A stretch of DNA of 64,000 nt from the NCBI GenBank assembly GCA_020747015.1, contig JAGTJM010000027.1, positions 372,001 to 436,000 on the forward strand. Reading direction: 5' to 3'. Position numbers and translations under genes: made by a program. The stretch is from Pyrenochaeta sp. MPI-SDFR-AT-0127 (lineage: Eukaryota > Ascomycota > Dothideomycetes > Pleosporales > Cucurbitariaceae). Numbering within the stretch: position 1 is the first letter of the stretch; each line of letters begins with the position of its first letter. Positions 47,100 through 57,640 of the stretch are shown piece after piece. The notes beneath the pieces are model-generated. The model saw only the letters and a program-made list of their open reading frames with translations, ran no database searches and was not told where the DNA came from.

Positions 47100-47459
47100 C
47101 TAACTAGTTTGTCGCATCCAATTTGTGTTTAAAACCATATCGGGGGTGACGGTATTGGTTATGGTAGTGTTGTGTCGATTAGACAAACGCTCCCGCTCAG
47201 TGCGACGTTCGTCTTCGAGGCGAAGCAGTCGTGACATGGAGTCTTGAAGCAAGCTGTCGTCCAAGAAGTTCGCAAACGACCAATCAGCTCCACCAATATC
47301 CCGCAAGAGTATGCAACCTCAACTTTGTAGCGACAAGCCACTGACGATATGATCGTGGATCCATATTGGTGACTTCCGCTTCACTCTGTGCTCCTTAGAC
47401 GACTGGCGTTTTGGTACTTCAGAGCCGGCGGTAATGCTTGCAGGCTACACGAGATGTGC
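47100..47459 (-). pseudogene. Unrecognised coding remnant with TGA
   Basis: A minus-strand frame runs from about 47459 through PKRQSSKEHRVKRKSPIWIH and HDHIVSGLSLQS to a TGA. It then continues with GCILLRDIGGADWSFANFLD, LRLEDERRTERERLSNRH and TNTVTPDMVLNTNWMRQTS to a stop at 47100. The TGA fits CGA mutated by C-to-T. The middle looks like a charged helix. No family recognised and no ATG located; more stops lie further upstream. Confidence 0.35.
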
Positions 47460-48030
47460 TCATGGGCAAGAGTGCGAAAGAGGTCCATCTGGCCCGAGAC
47501 CAAGGCGTTTAGGCCACGCAAGGAGAGACAGGCGCAACAATCGCTTTGATTCACTCTTCACGGTTGGTATGGTATGCTTGTCGACATTACGATTGCAATA
47601 GTGTTGGCAGTCCATCCATGTGCATGTTGAAACGAATGACAGACGGTTGCCCGTCCCGGACGGTTGGTGAAGCCTATCTCCGTTGAGTGATTCCCTGACC
47701 TTTTGAGGACGATCTGGGTCAGCTATTGCTTAAGTCATCTGTATATTCACGGCGCCATTCGCAGTGCCGTACAAGAAGACTAGCAGCGAGATAAGATCCT
47801 GTTCCTATCAACTGCTATCAAATTGCATCAGACAAAGTGAATGAGTGGTCGGGTGTGAGATAAGGTTATAGAGTAAGTGGTCTGAATAGCAATCAATTTT
47901 CCTGAAAAGGTCTAATCTTAGGATATCAGGCGTTCAATATTATTGAGCTTTATGAAATAGGGGTAGGAAGTAGTGGTGTGATATAGAGAGTAAAGAAAAT
48001 GTAGTAGCGGCTAATTACATTTTGCAATGT
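47460..48030. other. No gene seen
   Basis: Mixed sequence, becoming AT-rich toward 48000, with no supportable frame. Confidence 0.4.
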
Positions 48031-48038
48031 GTCATTGA

Positions 48039-48386
48039 ATGTTTCCCAAGCCTACTTCTTCCCAAGCTGCGATTCTATCACGATTTGAACCACGTCTTCC
48101 GCTATTTCGTTCGTTTTACATCTTACACTTTTTGGAGTTGCAATTCATGCTGCCCTCTTCTGTCAAAATTCTACCATTCCCTGCTACATCCGGGTGGCCC
48201 ACACCACAAGTCTTCGAGAACAGAATTTCATTTGAAGACCTCATCATTGCCCACATCAGACAATCCACTGTGCTACAATCAGCACATGGGAGTTCAATCT
48301 CCGCATCACTGCACTATCTTACTCCACTCCAACGTCTAGAAATTTTTCAAAGGTATATTTTATACTGTCTCCACAATAGGATGTGA
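48039..48386 (+). CDS. Hypothetical ORF, 115 residues
   Basis: The ATG at 48039 opens a frame without internal stops. Its first 45 residues are aromatic and hydrophobic (LFRSFYILHFLELQFMLPSS) and the rest is soluble (FENRISFEDLIIAHIRQSTV). No family motif; an overlapping frame from 48022 is equally long, so coding status is uncertain. Confidence 0.25.
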   Translation: MFPKPTSSQAAILSRFEPRLPLFRSFYILHFLELQFMLPSSVKILPFPATSGWPTPQVFENRISFEDLIIAHIRQSTVLQSAHGSSISASLHYLTPLQRLEIFQRYILYCLHNRM

Positions 48387-48389
48387 AAC

Positions 48390-51170
48390 CAGTTTAGAAA
48401 TTCCAAGATCACTATTCTTGCCGTAAATGCAATTTGGTTGATATGTTCGTCTAATATTATCGAGTTATCAATTCTAACGGTCCCCAAGTCGCATCAGCCA
48501 AGCTATACCTAAAAGACTCCCTAATGACAAAATAGTAAGTCATATAGCCGAAAATAGTCTCTGCCCAAGATGGCCCGAAGATGGGCAGGGTTACCTTATA
48601 TCCTATTCCCTTTTGGTCTTGTAGGGTCTGGGTCTTAGATAGTTCCAGTTATGTCGACCAGGTTGTCATGAAATTGTGGAAATCTAGCAGAGACTCTAGC
48701 GACACGATGCCACCTTTCGGCTTCACTAGTAGTTGGTAGTGCCTTCACGTCTTGATTCAATCTTTCAGCTGCCTCGATACACCCTCTTATGGCCTCTACT
48801 CTGAACTTATTTTTTTATGGCTGTACATAATTTTGGCTTGCGAAACGTATTGGAAGCAGACGAAATAAATACTAAAACTAGATACTCGTTGAGCGACGGG
48901 CGTCACATTACGCTAGGTCTTTGGTTCAAGCATCGATACGAGATAGGTAGAATGTAAACCTTTCCTATGTAGTAAGTATCCGAGCCTAAAAGTGGGCGTC
49001 TTCTGTTATTCAGCTGGTAATCGAATGTGTATTCAGTAAGATCTACTCAATATCTCAAGAATCTATAGACTGTTTAGGAAGGGCTAGAATATTTGATAGT
49101 TTATGGGGCGCTTATTGAATGAAGTATGAGCATTACCCTCCTCCTACATATTGTGTCATATTTGGTATCATTGTTCAAATAGAACTCTCGGCATCTTACT
49201 ACTGAACATCTGCCTGAATTGATCATAACTTCTCTCCAATCTCCGAATTTACCTCACACATAGTGCAGTTGTCTTGCGGCTCTTCTGTCAGCACGAACTT
49301 GCATCCGTCAAATTTTATTTTGTCATTCAGCTAACAAACCTATGACTACATCTCGACCGTCGCCAGAACAAGTCAATGTCAACTTCGTATCGTACCCTAC
49401 ATTCGTACCAGAAACGAAGCCTGCTGTGAACGGCCCCATGACACGACAAAATAATGGACCCCGCTAGAGCGCCGTCCCTGCCACGCTGTACGGCTATACG
49501 AAATGACTTCATCAGAAACAAGATTCCGTATCACCGACCTCTATCATTCCTCAATGACGAGATCGTCTCACTCGGAAACAATGTTTAAGCTTTTGACCAT
49601 CGACTTCTCATAATAATCTGAAGTAATGCTCACGACATAAAAGGATATAGTGAATTGTATGGAAGCAATCAGTACGAGCTACATGCTGACAATATTCCTA
49701 CTTCACAATTCTACGGGACTCCAACCTGTAATTTTCCGTAGCAGCAGCGTTAATTTCTTTTCCGAGTAGTGTTCAAGAACTCGGAAAAGAAGTTGACGAC
49801 GACGTTATATTCCAATTTGAAGGACTCAATCATCTCAACATCACGTTAGACAAGCATGGCCATACGTTTACTGAGTAATCATGAATGTATTCCAATGCCT
49901 TCTGTGAACTAGACTAACACGGCAGTAGTTGTAAGCATATAACATGGCGCCCATAGGACAACGGGCTGACCAGGGAGGTAATATAGCAAGCGGCCAAGGT
50001 CTAAGACTCAGGTGGTTGACGTGAGACAGGTTAGATCCATCCGTCAGTAGTATCCAAGCCAGAGTTCGCATCCTTGAACTCTGCGGAGTTGAGTACGACA
50101 GAGGACGCTGCCTATCCAAGTCGTTCTCAGATTCTGAGGGCGATATTACTAACCTCAAAGGTAATTGTCCATCATCACTCAGACAATATTGTCTATTCGA
50201 CCTCTCAATCGTAGATGATAGGAAAGTATATACGGGCGATAGGAGCCCTTAACATAACCGTGTCTTGTAAACCTCCAAGTTCGTACATAGTCTCTGCCAT
50301 TCTTGAACGGTTGACTAACTAGCCGCGAAAAGTTTCAACTAATCCCACAACTAGTAGAAATCTCTTTATTTTTAGATTTTGTCGCGTTATAAAAGACGGG
50401 CAGTAACCAAATACAGCTAGATTTCGTACTGATATTTGGTCTTGAACCTCCAATTCTACGAACGTCGACTGATAAATGCATAGTTGCAAGAATAGTAGAC
50501 TACTAGCTAATATATCACTATATACAGATATTGACGAGTTTATCGGACGTAATCTCAAGCTCAATCAAGATCAAGCCGCTGCAGTAAAACACCATATTGA
50601 AACCTCTATAATCCATTCAGTCGTGAGCCTCCCGATAATCTGATATTTTGTTGGCGCTATTCACAGTAGCGCCGCTAAGCTCCTTTGTCCAGCCTTCTTT
50701 GTAGCCATATTTGGCTTGGTATGCCTAAGTTCCACCCTATTTCAGCTACGTTTCTTCCAAAGTTATCCCCCGTGCACTGGCATAGCCGGCAGCCGTCGTG
50801 TATCTGGGTCCACGCCGCCCCAAGTCACTTTTGGAGACGGAAGTGATCTATCCCCTAGGGCCTGCCGGTTCTCTCTCCAGCACTATGTACCGGCGCCCAT
50901 ACTTGGGCATTATGCAATATGGTAGGCTCTACTACTCAGACTTGGGAATAATTAGATTAAATCAAATTGGGCCCCGATTTGTACTCGATTTAATTGTTTT
51001 CTAGGATTATAAGATTTCATTTTATTTTATTTTAATAAAGTGGCGATTCTTTCATTTTATTTGGCTGGAAAAATGGAGTGACAGGAGCACTATTGAGGGA
51101 ACTTTAAGATTGCATATGCGATCTCCTATCGGCAATAGCCCGGGATTTCTACCTCAGCTGAAATAATTGA
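48390..51170. other. No confident gene
   Basis: Short frames only (49327-49521 minus, 49868-50158 minus, 50716-50925 plus), none recognised. Near 48570-48600 there is a near-palindrome (CTGCCCA ... TGGGCAG). Confidence 0.4.
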
Positions 51171-51173
51171 TTG

Positions 51174-51214
51174 AATCAAATCAAATCAGGGCTTTCCTTG
51201 TATTTGATTTGATT
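51174..51214. repeat. Inverted repeat, 13-bp arms
   Basis: AATCAAATCAAAT at 51174-51186 faces ATTTGATTTGATT at 51202-51214 across a 15-base spacer, arms identical. A similar AT-rich inverted motif (ATTAAATC ... GATTTAAT) flanks GGGCCCCG near 50953-50993. Confidence 0.7.
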
Positions 51215-51398
51215 TGGGTCTTTATTCAGTCCTCAATATTTGATTGTTCCCAAGTATGCTACTACTTCTCTACCACACCCGAGTAAAGTGGTGGATAGAC
51301 GACAGGGTATCTAGAGCAGGTAGATGCTGCATATCTGCTCAATTCTTCGAAACATGCAACCTCATTATATATTCAAACTCTCATCATTGAAGTGATTA

Positions 51399-51794
51399 TC
51401 ATCTAGCTTCACAGCATATAGGTCCTTCGCTAGCAGCTCCGCTGAGGAGATCAGCTTCCGCACGAGCCATTTGCCCATGTACTCCTACCTTAAGGTTCTC
51501 TGGATATAATTGGATTCTATGCCAGCTCTGTGCGCGGCATGCGCTTGAGAACACACGCTCTGGTCGGCGGATGAGGGCGTTATTGAGAGGATATTGATTG
51601 CAAAGGTGGAGATGAGGATAGCGATGGTGCTGCTGTGGGACCAACGACCATGGAGGAGGTATCACCTTCGTAGCATCAAGATCGACTATTCTCTTTTTAA
51701 AAAAAGCTACAATCGTATCTTGACTCCCTTTTAATGTAAGTTGGACTCTTAGACGGCGTTTCAGCGGGTCTCCTTCATTCTCTATCCTCTTCAT
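51399..51794 (-). CDS. Hypothetical ORF, 131 residues
   Basis: An ATG at 51794 opens a stop-free frame (RRLRVQLTLKGSQDTIVAFF early, then MARAEADLLSGAASEG). Basic N-terminus, no known domain. A second ORF (51808-52083, 91 codons) starts 14 bases away on the plus strand, so one of the two is probably spurious. Confidence 0.3.
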   Translation of the reverse strand: MKRIENEGDPLKRRLRVQLTLKGSQDTIVAFFKKRIVDLDATKVIPPPWSLVPQQHHRYPHLHLCNQYPLNNALIRRPERVFSSACRAQSWHRIQLYPENLKVGVHGQMARAEADLLSGAASEGPICCEAR

Positions 51795-51807
51795 TGCGAC
51801 GGATGAG

Positions 51808-52083
51808 ATGTATCAATATCAACAGCTCCTACTGATGCGACAGCAGAGAGCGGTCCATGAGGGAGATTTGCGTATTCCTTCTGCTAGAGGGAATAAGCAG
51901 CATCAAAAATTTTCTGATGCCACTCTTCAGGCCAACTTTGGACTAGAAAAAGCTTCTGCTCTGAGGGATCAAGAAGCATCGCAGCGGCGCATTTGGGTAT
52001 TGACTCGACGAGGTGTAGTATATGTCATTATACTAGCCCATCTCAACAGAACGAACAATGCGGAAGTCCTTCTGTGGGCCTGA
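51808..52083 (+). CDS. Hypothetical ORF, 91 residues
   Basis: ATG at 51808; Gln-rich start (MYQYQQLLLMRQQRA), soluble, no family motif. Head to head with the ORF at 51399-51794. Confidence 0.2.
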   Translation: MYQYQQLLLMRQQRAVHEGDLRIPSARGNKQHQKFSDATLQANFGLEKASALRDQEASQRRIWVLTRRGVVYVIILAHLNRTNNAEVLLWA

Positions 52084-52660
52084 CGTATATAGTACTTATA
52101 ACATATTAGCTTTGAGCATTATCCTAGCGAATTGATAAACCTTCTGATCCTCGTAAAACGTAGGGATAGCATCTATCACAATGAGGCTTAGGATAACAAA
52201 GTCTCACTTCCCTTCACTCATAAGGCACCACGAGAAGAGAGCAGCCTCTCGGTGCGGTTCACTGTACCCAATCAGCACCATTGAGTTTTGGAGTATCGTA
52301 TTCGGGTGTGTCTTTTGTTAGTCAGAGCCCGTATAGCGCGATTCGTGACTGATTTAGCACATGATGCAGTGGGGCTGGTTGCATTGAAAAGAAAATATAA
52401 GCAGCTACAGGTCCTCACAGATCATCAGTGTAGAAAGAACGAGGTGTTACTAGCATGCGGCATTTGAAAAGGCTCGCACAACTACAAGGCAGTAAACCGT
52501 CATCATATTGGTTCAACTTTACTATTCATGAAGTCCTTGATTACTCGCACCTCGTGTGTTGTACTCACATGAGAATCACTGCGAGAACGATTGAATATCA
52601 TTATCAATTTCTAATATAGTGTTGACAGTCTCTATCCATCGGTCATGATCGAAAGAGCTG
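52084..52660. other. No gene seen
   Basis: Mixed sequence without a supportable frame, downstream of the minus-strand relic at 52663. Confidence 0.4.
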
Positions 52661-52662
52661 CT

Positions 52663-53375
52663 TCAAAGCCATTTACCCACATTCTGGAGTATCTGCAGCG
52701 TAGTGATAAGACCCCAGCTTTCAAACCCTTTGTGCTTCGCTTTGACGTCACGCCATTTTATCTGAATCCGTTCATAGGCCCATTCATGAGCCCGTTTACG
52801 GGCTCTTTTTATGGCTGGATGCTCGTTATCGGCTAGCATAGTAAGATAGGCAGGGAGTAGGTCGTAATGTCGATGTATTCCATGCCTTCAATAGGCACGA
52901 GAGCATCCCTGGGAACCTTCTGAGATAGCAAGGGGAGAGGCCAAAAGAGAAAGATTAAGAAAATGATACAGACAGTGGATACGGTAGGTAAGCGGAGCAT
53001 AATTGATTTGTTCTTTACAAACAAACAAACACCTGAAATTTCGTTTACAAAATTCCCAAACCGAACTATTAGAAGGCGAGAGAGCCCTGCGAGGGTTTTA
53101 TTTGACGTGGCATTATTTCCAGTGCGATAGCCGAGCTTGTTTGTTTCCCCGAAGGAAGAAAGAGCGCGGAGGATGAAGGCAGCTTGGATCTCTTCAGACT
53201 AGCTGAAGAGCACCTGTGGGAATGTTAGCATCCTGTGTTTGAATGGTAGTCTTCCAAGACCTACCTGACACAGACGCAAAGATATTCCTTTTGAGCTGGA
53301 GGTGTCCACATTACTATAAGTATATGGATATCCCGTTCAACTTCTAAATGGTTTATCTGGGGGATTTGGCGGCAT
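52663..53375 (-). pseudogene. Membrane protein gene relic, two exons, unrecognised family
   Basis: Exon 1 runs from ATG 53375 to 53265 (MPPNPPDKPFRS, TGA, TGYPYTYSNVDTSSSKG). The 51-bp intron 53214-53264 has GTAGGT, a TGCTAACA branch point and CACAG, and joins in phase to VLFS, TAG, SEEIQAAFILRALSSFGETN. The frame continues through LAGLSRLLIVRFGNFVNEIS and a strong membrane segment, TVCIIFLIFLFWPLPLL, to 52833. A frame shift near 52860 then moves to LLPAYLTMLADNEHPAIKRA and KRAHEWAYERIQIKWRDVKA, ending in TGA at 52663. TGA and TAG fit CGA and CAG hit by C-to-T. About 235 residues are recoverable across two nonsense codons and one indel. Confidence 0.65.
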
Positions 53376-53379
53376 CTTT

Positions 53380-54370
53380 CGTAGTGAAAACCAGGGGCAA
53401 GATTGAATGTTCTTCCGCTAAATTGTGCAAGATCCGCGATCTCTAGGTTACCTAAGGGTAGAATATTATACAGTTCTAGCTACTCAACAGCATTAAGAGG
53501 AGATCTCCTCCTATTATAGAGACTTGGCTAAACTTAAAGGTGTCGTAGTCGATTATAAGCCTCTCGGAGACTACTTCTCTCGAAGTCTCACTCTTTATAA
53601 GCCAAAACGGATCGATGAACTACTAGCGGTGCACTAATTTAGGCCCAGAATTAATATGCTAGTCTTCTATATCCAGATATCTCTTTTATAGAGTTAGGTG
53701 ATTGAGACAATATAATCCCGCGCTCCCGTTTTGTATATTGTACTCTAGCTCTAACTTTCTATCCTCTCAACCACAATACGATAATGTAGGCGTTTGTTTA
53801 AGAATTTCCCACTTCGATTAGGTCTCTCTTGGCTGGACTAGAAGTTTGGCTCTAGCCGTCTAGTCTGCTAAAAGAAAGCTTAGATAGAAAGATTCTCAGT
53901 GGGAGTCGAGAAACTCTTCGGACGATCACTAGAAGCCACACTGTGACTGGAAAGGCAGATTCAGCGTGGAGCTCGTTGTCGGGAGTAAGCCGTAGCAAAT
54001 AGTATATTAATTCAGTATCTGAAATCCCGTGAGAGGTCAAAACAGTATATCTCGAGCAAATTGATTGAAATTCAACCACTACTCAAGATGTTCAGCGCCT
54101 ATGATGTTACAATCTTATCAGATAACGAGATTTTTTTCAGCAATTACGAGTGGAAAGAATGGATAGCTCTGCTCACCTCTACTCTACCCTATTTATGTAG
54201 AGTAGAGAAGTGATCCCCTCTACCCTGCCAGGCAAGATGGGTAGGGGTCCCTCTGCAATGCCCAAGTACGCCGCAGCATTGGAAATTTCCGTGGCGCGAC
54301 TTGGCCGGCCCGATGTAATGTGTATTCGCAGACGCAGTCGATCTGAGGACAATTCGACGTCTTAGATATT
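53380..54370. other. AT-rich, probably repeat-derived
   Basis: TAG/TAA-rich sequence resembling RIP-mutated repeat. A minus-strand frame at 53852-54079 (SDTELIYYLLRLTPDNEL) faintly recalls retrotransposon Gag text but is too short to assign. Confidence 0.35.
54177..54207. repeat. Inverted repeat, 11-bp arms
   Basis: CTCTACTCTAC at 54177-54187 and GTAGAGTAGAG at 54197-54207 around a 9-base loop. A second related hairpin follows at about 54214-54248 (CTACCC ... GGGTAG). Confidence 0.7.
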
Positions 54371-54561
54371 CTTCTACTCATTTGGTATACAAACTATTGT
54401 GGGGGTCTCTAGCAGGGCGATAGCTTTATTGATAAACCAGTCGTTGCCCATAATCCGATTCACAAGCCAGCAATCTACGATACCCTGCCCGCACCTGAGC
54501 GTAACATAATATCTATAAGCTTTCAGAAATAACCAACCCTGAGTCTTGGCGTGATTATATC

Positions 54562-55090
54562 CTAGCTCATACAACTAGAGCAAGAGAGCCAAGTTCTCAC
54601 TGGTTTTGCTTCAAATGTAATACGAAGAGCCTGTTCAGGTCTCCCTACGCTAAAAGAGCCCGTGTCGCAAGAAAGCCTTCTCAAACTCCCCATCGTCGAG
54701 CTTATGCCATGATAAATAGGCTTCTGGAAATCTTCTGTCCAAATGATAAAGCCTATACTTGTGGCATCCCTAGTGACGTTTCGAGCAACCTGCTGCTGCT
54801 TATATTCCCAGTTGCACAATGATCGACTTCCTGTACAAGGAAACGTTGTTTTAGATTGTCGAGCACATCTGCTGAGTATTCGATGTTTCCGTCCTCCGCT
54901 GCTACAATACCCCTCTTCAGAACGAGCATTTATGATATTGTGAGGTTTTTGGAAAGGACGAGGGGCAGGCAGTGCACAGTGGAATGGCTCGGGCCGCTCC
55001 TCGTCGATATCGAGCACGTTGAGGAAGACCACAGCCACGCTCTCAAAAACACTACTGCATATGTGTTTTTGAGAGGTCCAGGAAGGCTGT
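54562..55090 (-). CDS. Uncertain ORF, over 158 codons
   Basis: An open minus-strand frame without an ATG at its head (the first possible start is GTG at 55038) reads VAVVFLNVLDIDEERPEPFH, then many Arg/Ser/Cys residues with no domain. An overlapping plus-strand frame (54856-55191) is also open. I cannot decide which, if either, is coding. Confidence 0.2.
55040..55075. repeat. Perfect 13-bp inverted repeat
   Basis: CTCTCAAAAACAC (55040-55052) and GTGTTTTTGAGAG (55063-55075) enclose a 10-base loop. Confidence 0.85.
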
Positions 55091-55416
55091 ACAGAGCAAG
55101 AATATTACACTGTCCAACGGTCGTGTATCGCGACCGCGTGCGTCTCTTCGTGCGCCTTGTTCAGCTGCGTGCACACATGTCAATTGGGTAGCAGTGTAGT
55201 AATAGGGCAGTTAGACAGTTTGCAAGACACCTTGCTCCCTGTCCTCTTGGCAGCTGGCGTCATCGTTGTCGGAGCGAATTTTGTGTGAAACACGAAACAA
55301 AGTAGAAGCTTCCAGATACGTCTATCTGCGCAGTGGGACTCTTTTCGAAATTTGCCCACAATTGCCTTCTTGCCTGCTAACCTCATATCGATATTTACAA
55401 AACTATCAATGCGGAA

Positions 55417-55800
55417 GTAGTCGACGAAGCCAACTTCGTCGTCACAAACAGCGTAATACGCTTGATCGACAAGGCGATCAACGCTTGCAGCGACAATGCT
55501 CAGTTCGCATCCAAAGCAGCATCAGGCATGTGGCCATGGCGAGCCGTCTCTGAACCAAAATTCCTGCAAAAATCTATTGCAACCGCATAGAATCTAGCCA
55601 AGGAGCGACCTCTGTCGCAAAAGTCGAACCTAGCAGATACCCAATCCAGCTTCGAGCGCCTTATCGCTTCATCTGAGGTCTGCATCGACAAACTCATGCA
55701 GTAGAGCTTCTTTTGGCATAACTGTCCCGATATTGTTTCTGTACAGCAGGTGGGCAGATCATGGTCTACTAATCTAAGGTAGGTGTGAGTCGGAAGTAGT
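55417..55800 (+). pseudogene. Unrecognised coding remnant with two TAG codons
   Basis: The plus-strand frame reads VVDEANFVVTNSVIRLIDKA, CSDNAQFASKAASG, WRAVSEPKFLQKSI, then TAG, NLAKERPLSQKSN, SSFERLIASSEVCIDKLMQ and another TAG. Helical, protein-like text continues across stops that fit CAG-to-TAG. Start and family unknown. Confidence 0.4.
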
Positions 55801-56159
55801 ACGACAGAGGCCAATCACAAAAGAAGGGTACATGTAAATATACTTCCCGCCTACAAAGAGATAATTTGAAGCTAGTCAAGGGCTATCTCAAGTTATCTGA
55901 ACAGCACCGTAAATCTGAAAATCACGCGACATGGCGCTTTCTGCGTTTGCTGAAGCGCTAAGCACTTTCAGACATTGAACAATTTTATTTCTCTTCAGAA
56001 TACAACCAAGTAGAACACCTCCGTTCTATCTAAATAATCAAAGAGGATGGTCAAGGAGAAAACGCTTTAACTGCGATAGGGCACATTAACGCCTTTCCCC
56101 CTGTCTATCTTGCGAAGCGCTGAATAGCCGAACGTGATCAGCAAAGGAAAGAAATCGAG

Positions 56160-57640
56160 TACACTCGTTCGAAGAATAGGTGGAGGGTCCCCACATCCCA
56201 TCTGCTTCTTTTGGGGACGCCCTCCACTATCTAGCAACCTAACCTTAATTCCTTTTCGCCTCTCCCTTCACCTGCCCCCAGGGTACTGCTTCAAATCCCC
56301 TTCTTTCTCGCTTATTATTACTGTATTGGTCTTCCTCGTGCTTTATTAATTCATTCCTTCTTCTTTACTCTTAACCTCTTCTCTTTTTATACTACTTCTA
56401 CCTTCGTATTTTATGAAAATTACATTCTTAGCTTGAACTGTCCTCTCCATTCTTCGATACACAATCTATACCCTCTCGTATTATACGGCTCAAACCTAGG
56501 CCTTCTCCTTCCATACCTTTGATAACCCTTCCAATAATTTAACTTATCTTGTTTCCTTCCAAACCTCCCCACACTTTCTTTTCGCCTCCCTACCGCATAA
56601 TTTCCCGAAATAGTCCTTCTATCTCTTCACTCTTAAATCCTTTTATCCTTTCATCCTCCTCTACTGCTTCCTGCAACACATCGTACGTCCTTTGTCCACC
56701 ATGCATTACTGCCACGATTTGTGTCTTCCCAAATATTCCTCTGAATTGACACTTCTTTCCAATTTGCTCCCTGTATCCACATCTACAAGTCGATCTCAAA
56801 ACTTCTGCACGCTCTTTGCGGTAATGTGCACCCATAAGAACACGATTAACTGGCCTTCACTCATTACTACTCAAATTACTCCATTCATGCCTGTGCCTCG
56901 CCTGCTTCCTCTTCCTTGCAATCCTCCAACACATGTCTCTGCTCTCCTCTGCATTTGCTAGACACCATTTACGACAACCTTCTCGCTTCTATGGCTTCTC
57001 CATCTTGTTGCTCTACCTCTCGTATACCCGCTCGTCTCCGCTTCATCTACTACTGCTCAAACTCTACCCGCTCGGATTCAATTTCCACTCCATTTGTCTC
57101 TTCTATCTGCTCTGCTTTCGATGCCTCAAAAATTCCTCTCCGTTCGTTCTCGTACCTAATGCACATTGTTGACATCCTGGCTCATTTTCTTCCCACTGCA
57201 ACCGCTGCTGTGTTCCGTCCATCGCCGCGTCGATCACCCTCCACATACACCCTTGCCCTCCAATCGAATCCTGCCCTCACTCCACATCTTAGCCTTCCGC
57301 ATAACCAACCCCCTATGTTCTAGTACCTCTCATGATAATCACCTCGCCCACAATACCATCACGCTCTGCTCGTCCGCTTTCTTGCGGACAGGGTCGTATC
57401 TTCCATATTGTCCCTGCATGCACCACCCAAAGTGTTCTTTGCTGTAAACACCTAATCATCTCCACTCTCTATCGCGCGGTAGAAGCCCACAGCTTGAGAT
57501 ACACAAGCCATCCGCTTCATTCTCTTCATTGTTCTGCAATACACCATAACCTGCCATAGCAAAAGTCACCAGATATTCAATCTTTCTACCACATTCACTA
57601 TCTTCTCTTCCTCCTCCCCTATAGTTTATACCTAAACCTA
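56160..57640. other. Strongly pyrimidine-biased strand, about 1.5 kb
   Basis: The plus strand is visibly C/T-rich over the whole interval with few G or A runs, unlike either flank. The complementary purine-rich strand has short frames such as 56590-56835 (GAHYRKERAEVLRSTCRCGY, then GIFGKTQIVAVMHGG). Its Cys content vaguely recalls the zinc-binding tail of LINE reverse transcriptases, but I could not confirm this. Confidence 0.45.

Noticed and set aside
52788..52810. GAGCCCGTTTACGGGCTCTTTTT, which looks like a bacterial rho-independent terminator
   Set aside because: The genome is eukaryotic and the palindrome lies inside the coding frame KRARKRAHEW of the minus-strand gene relic.
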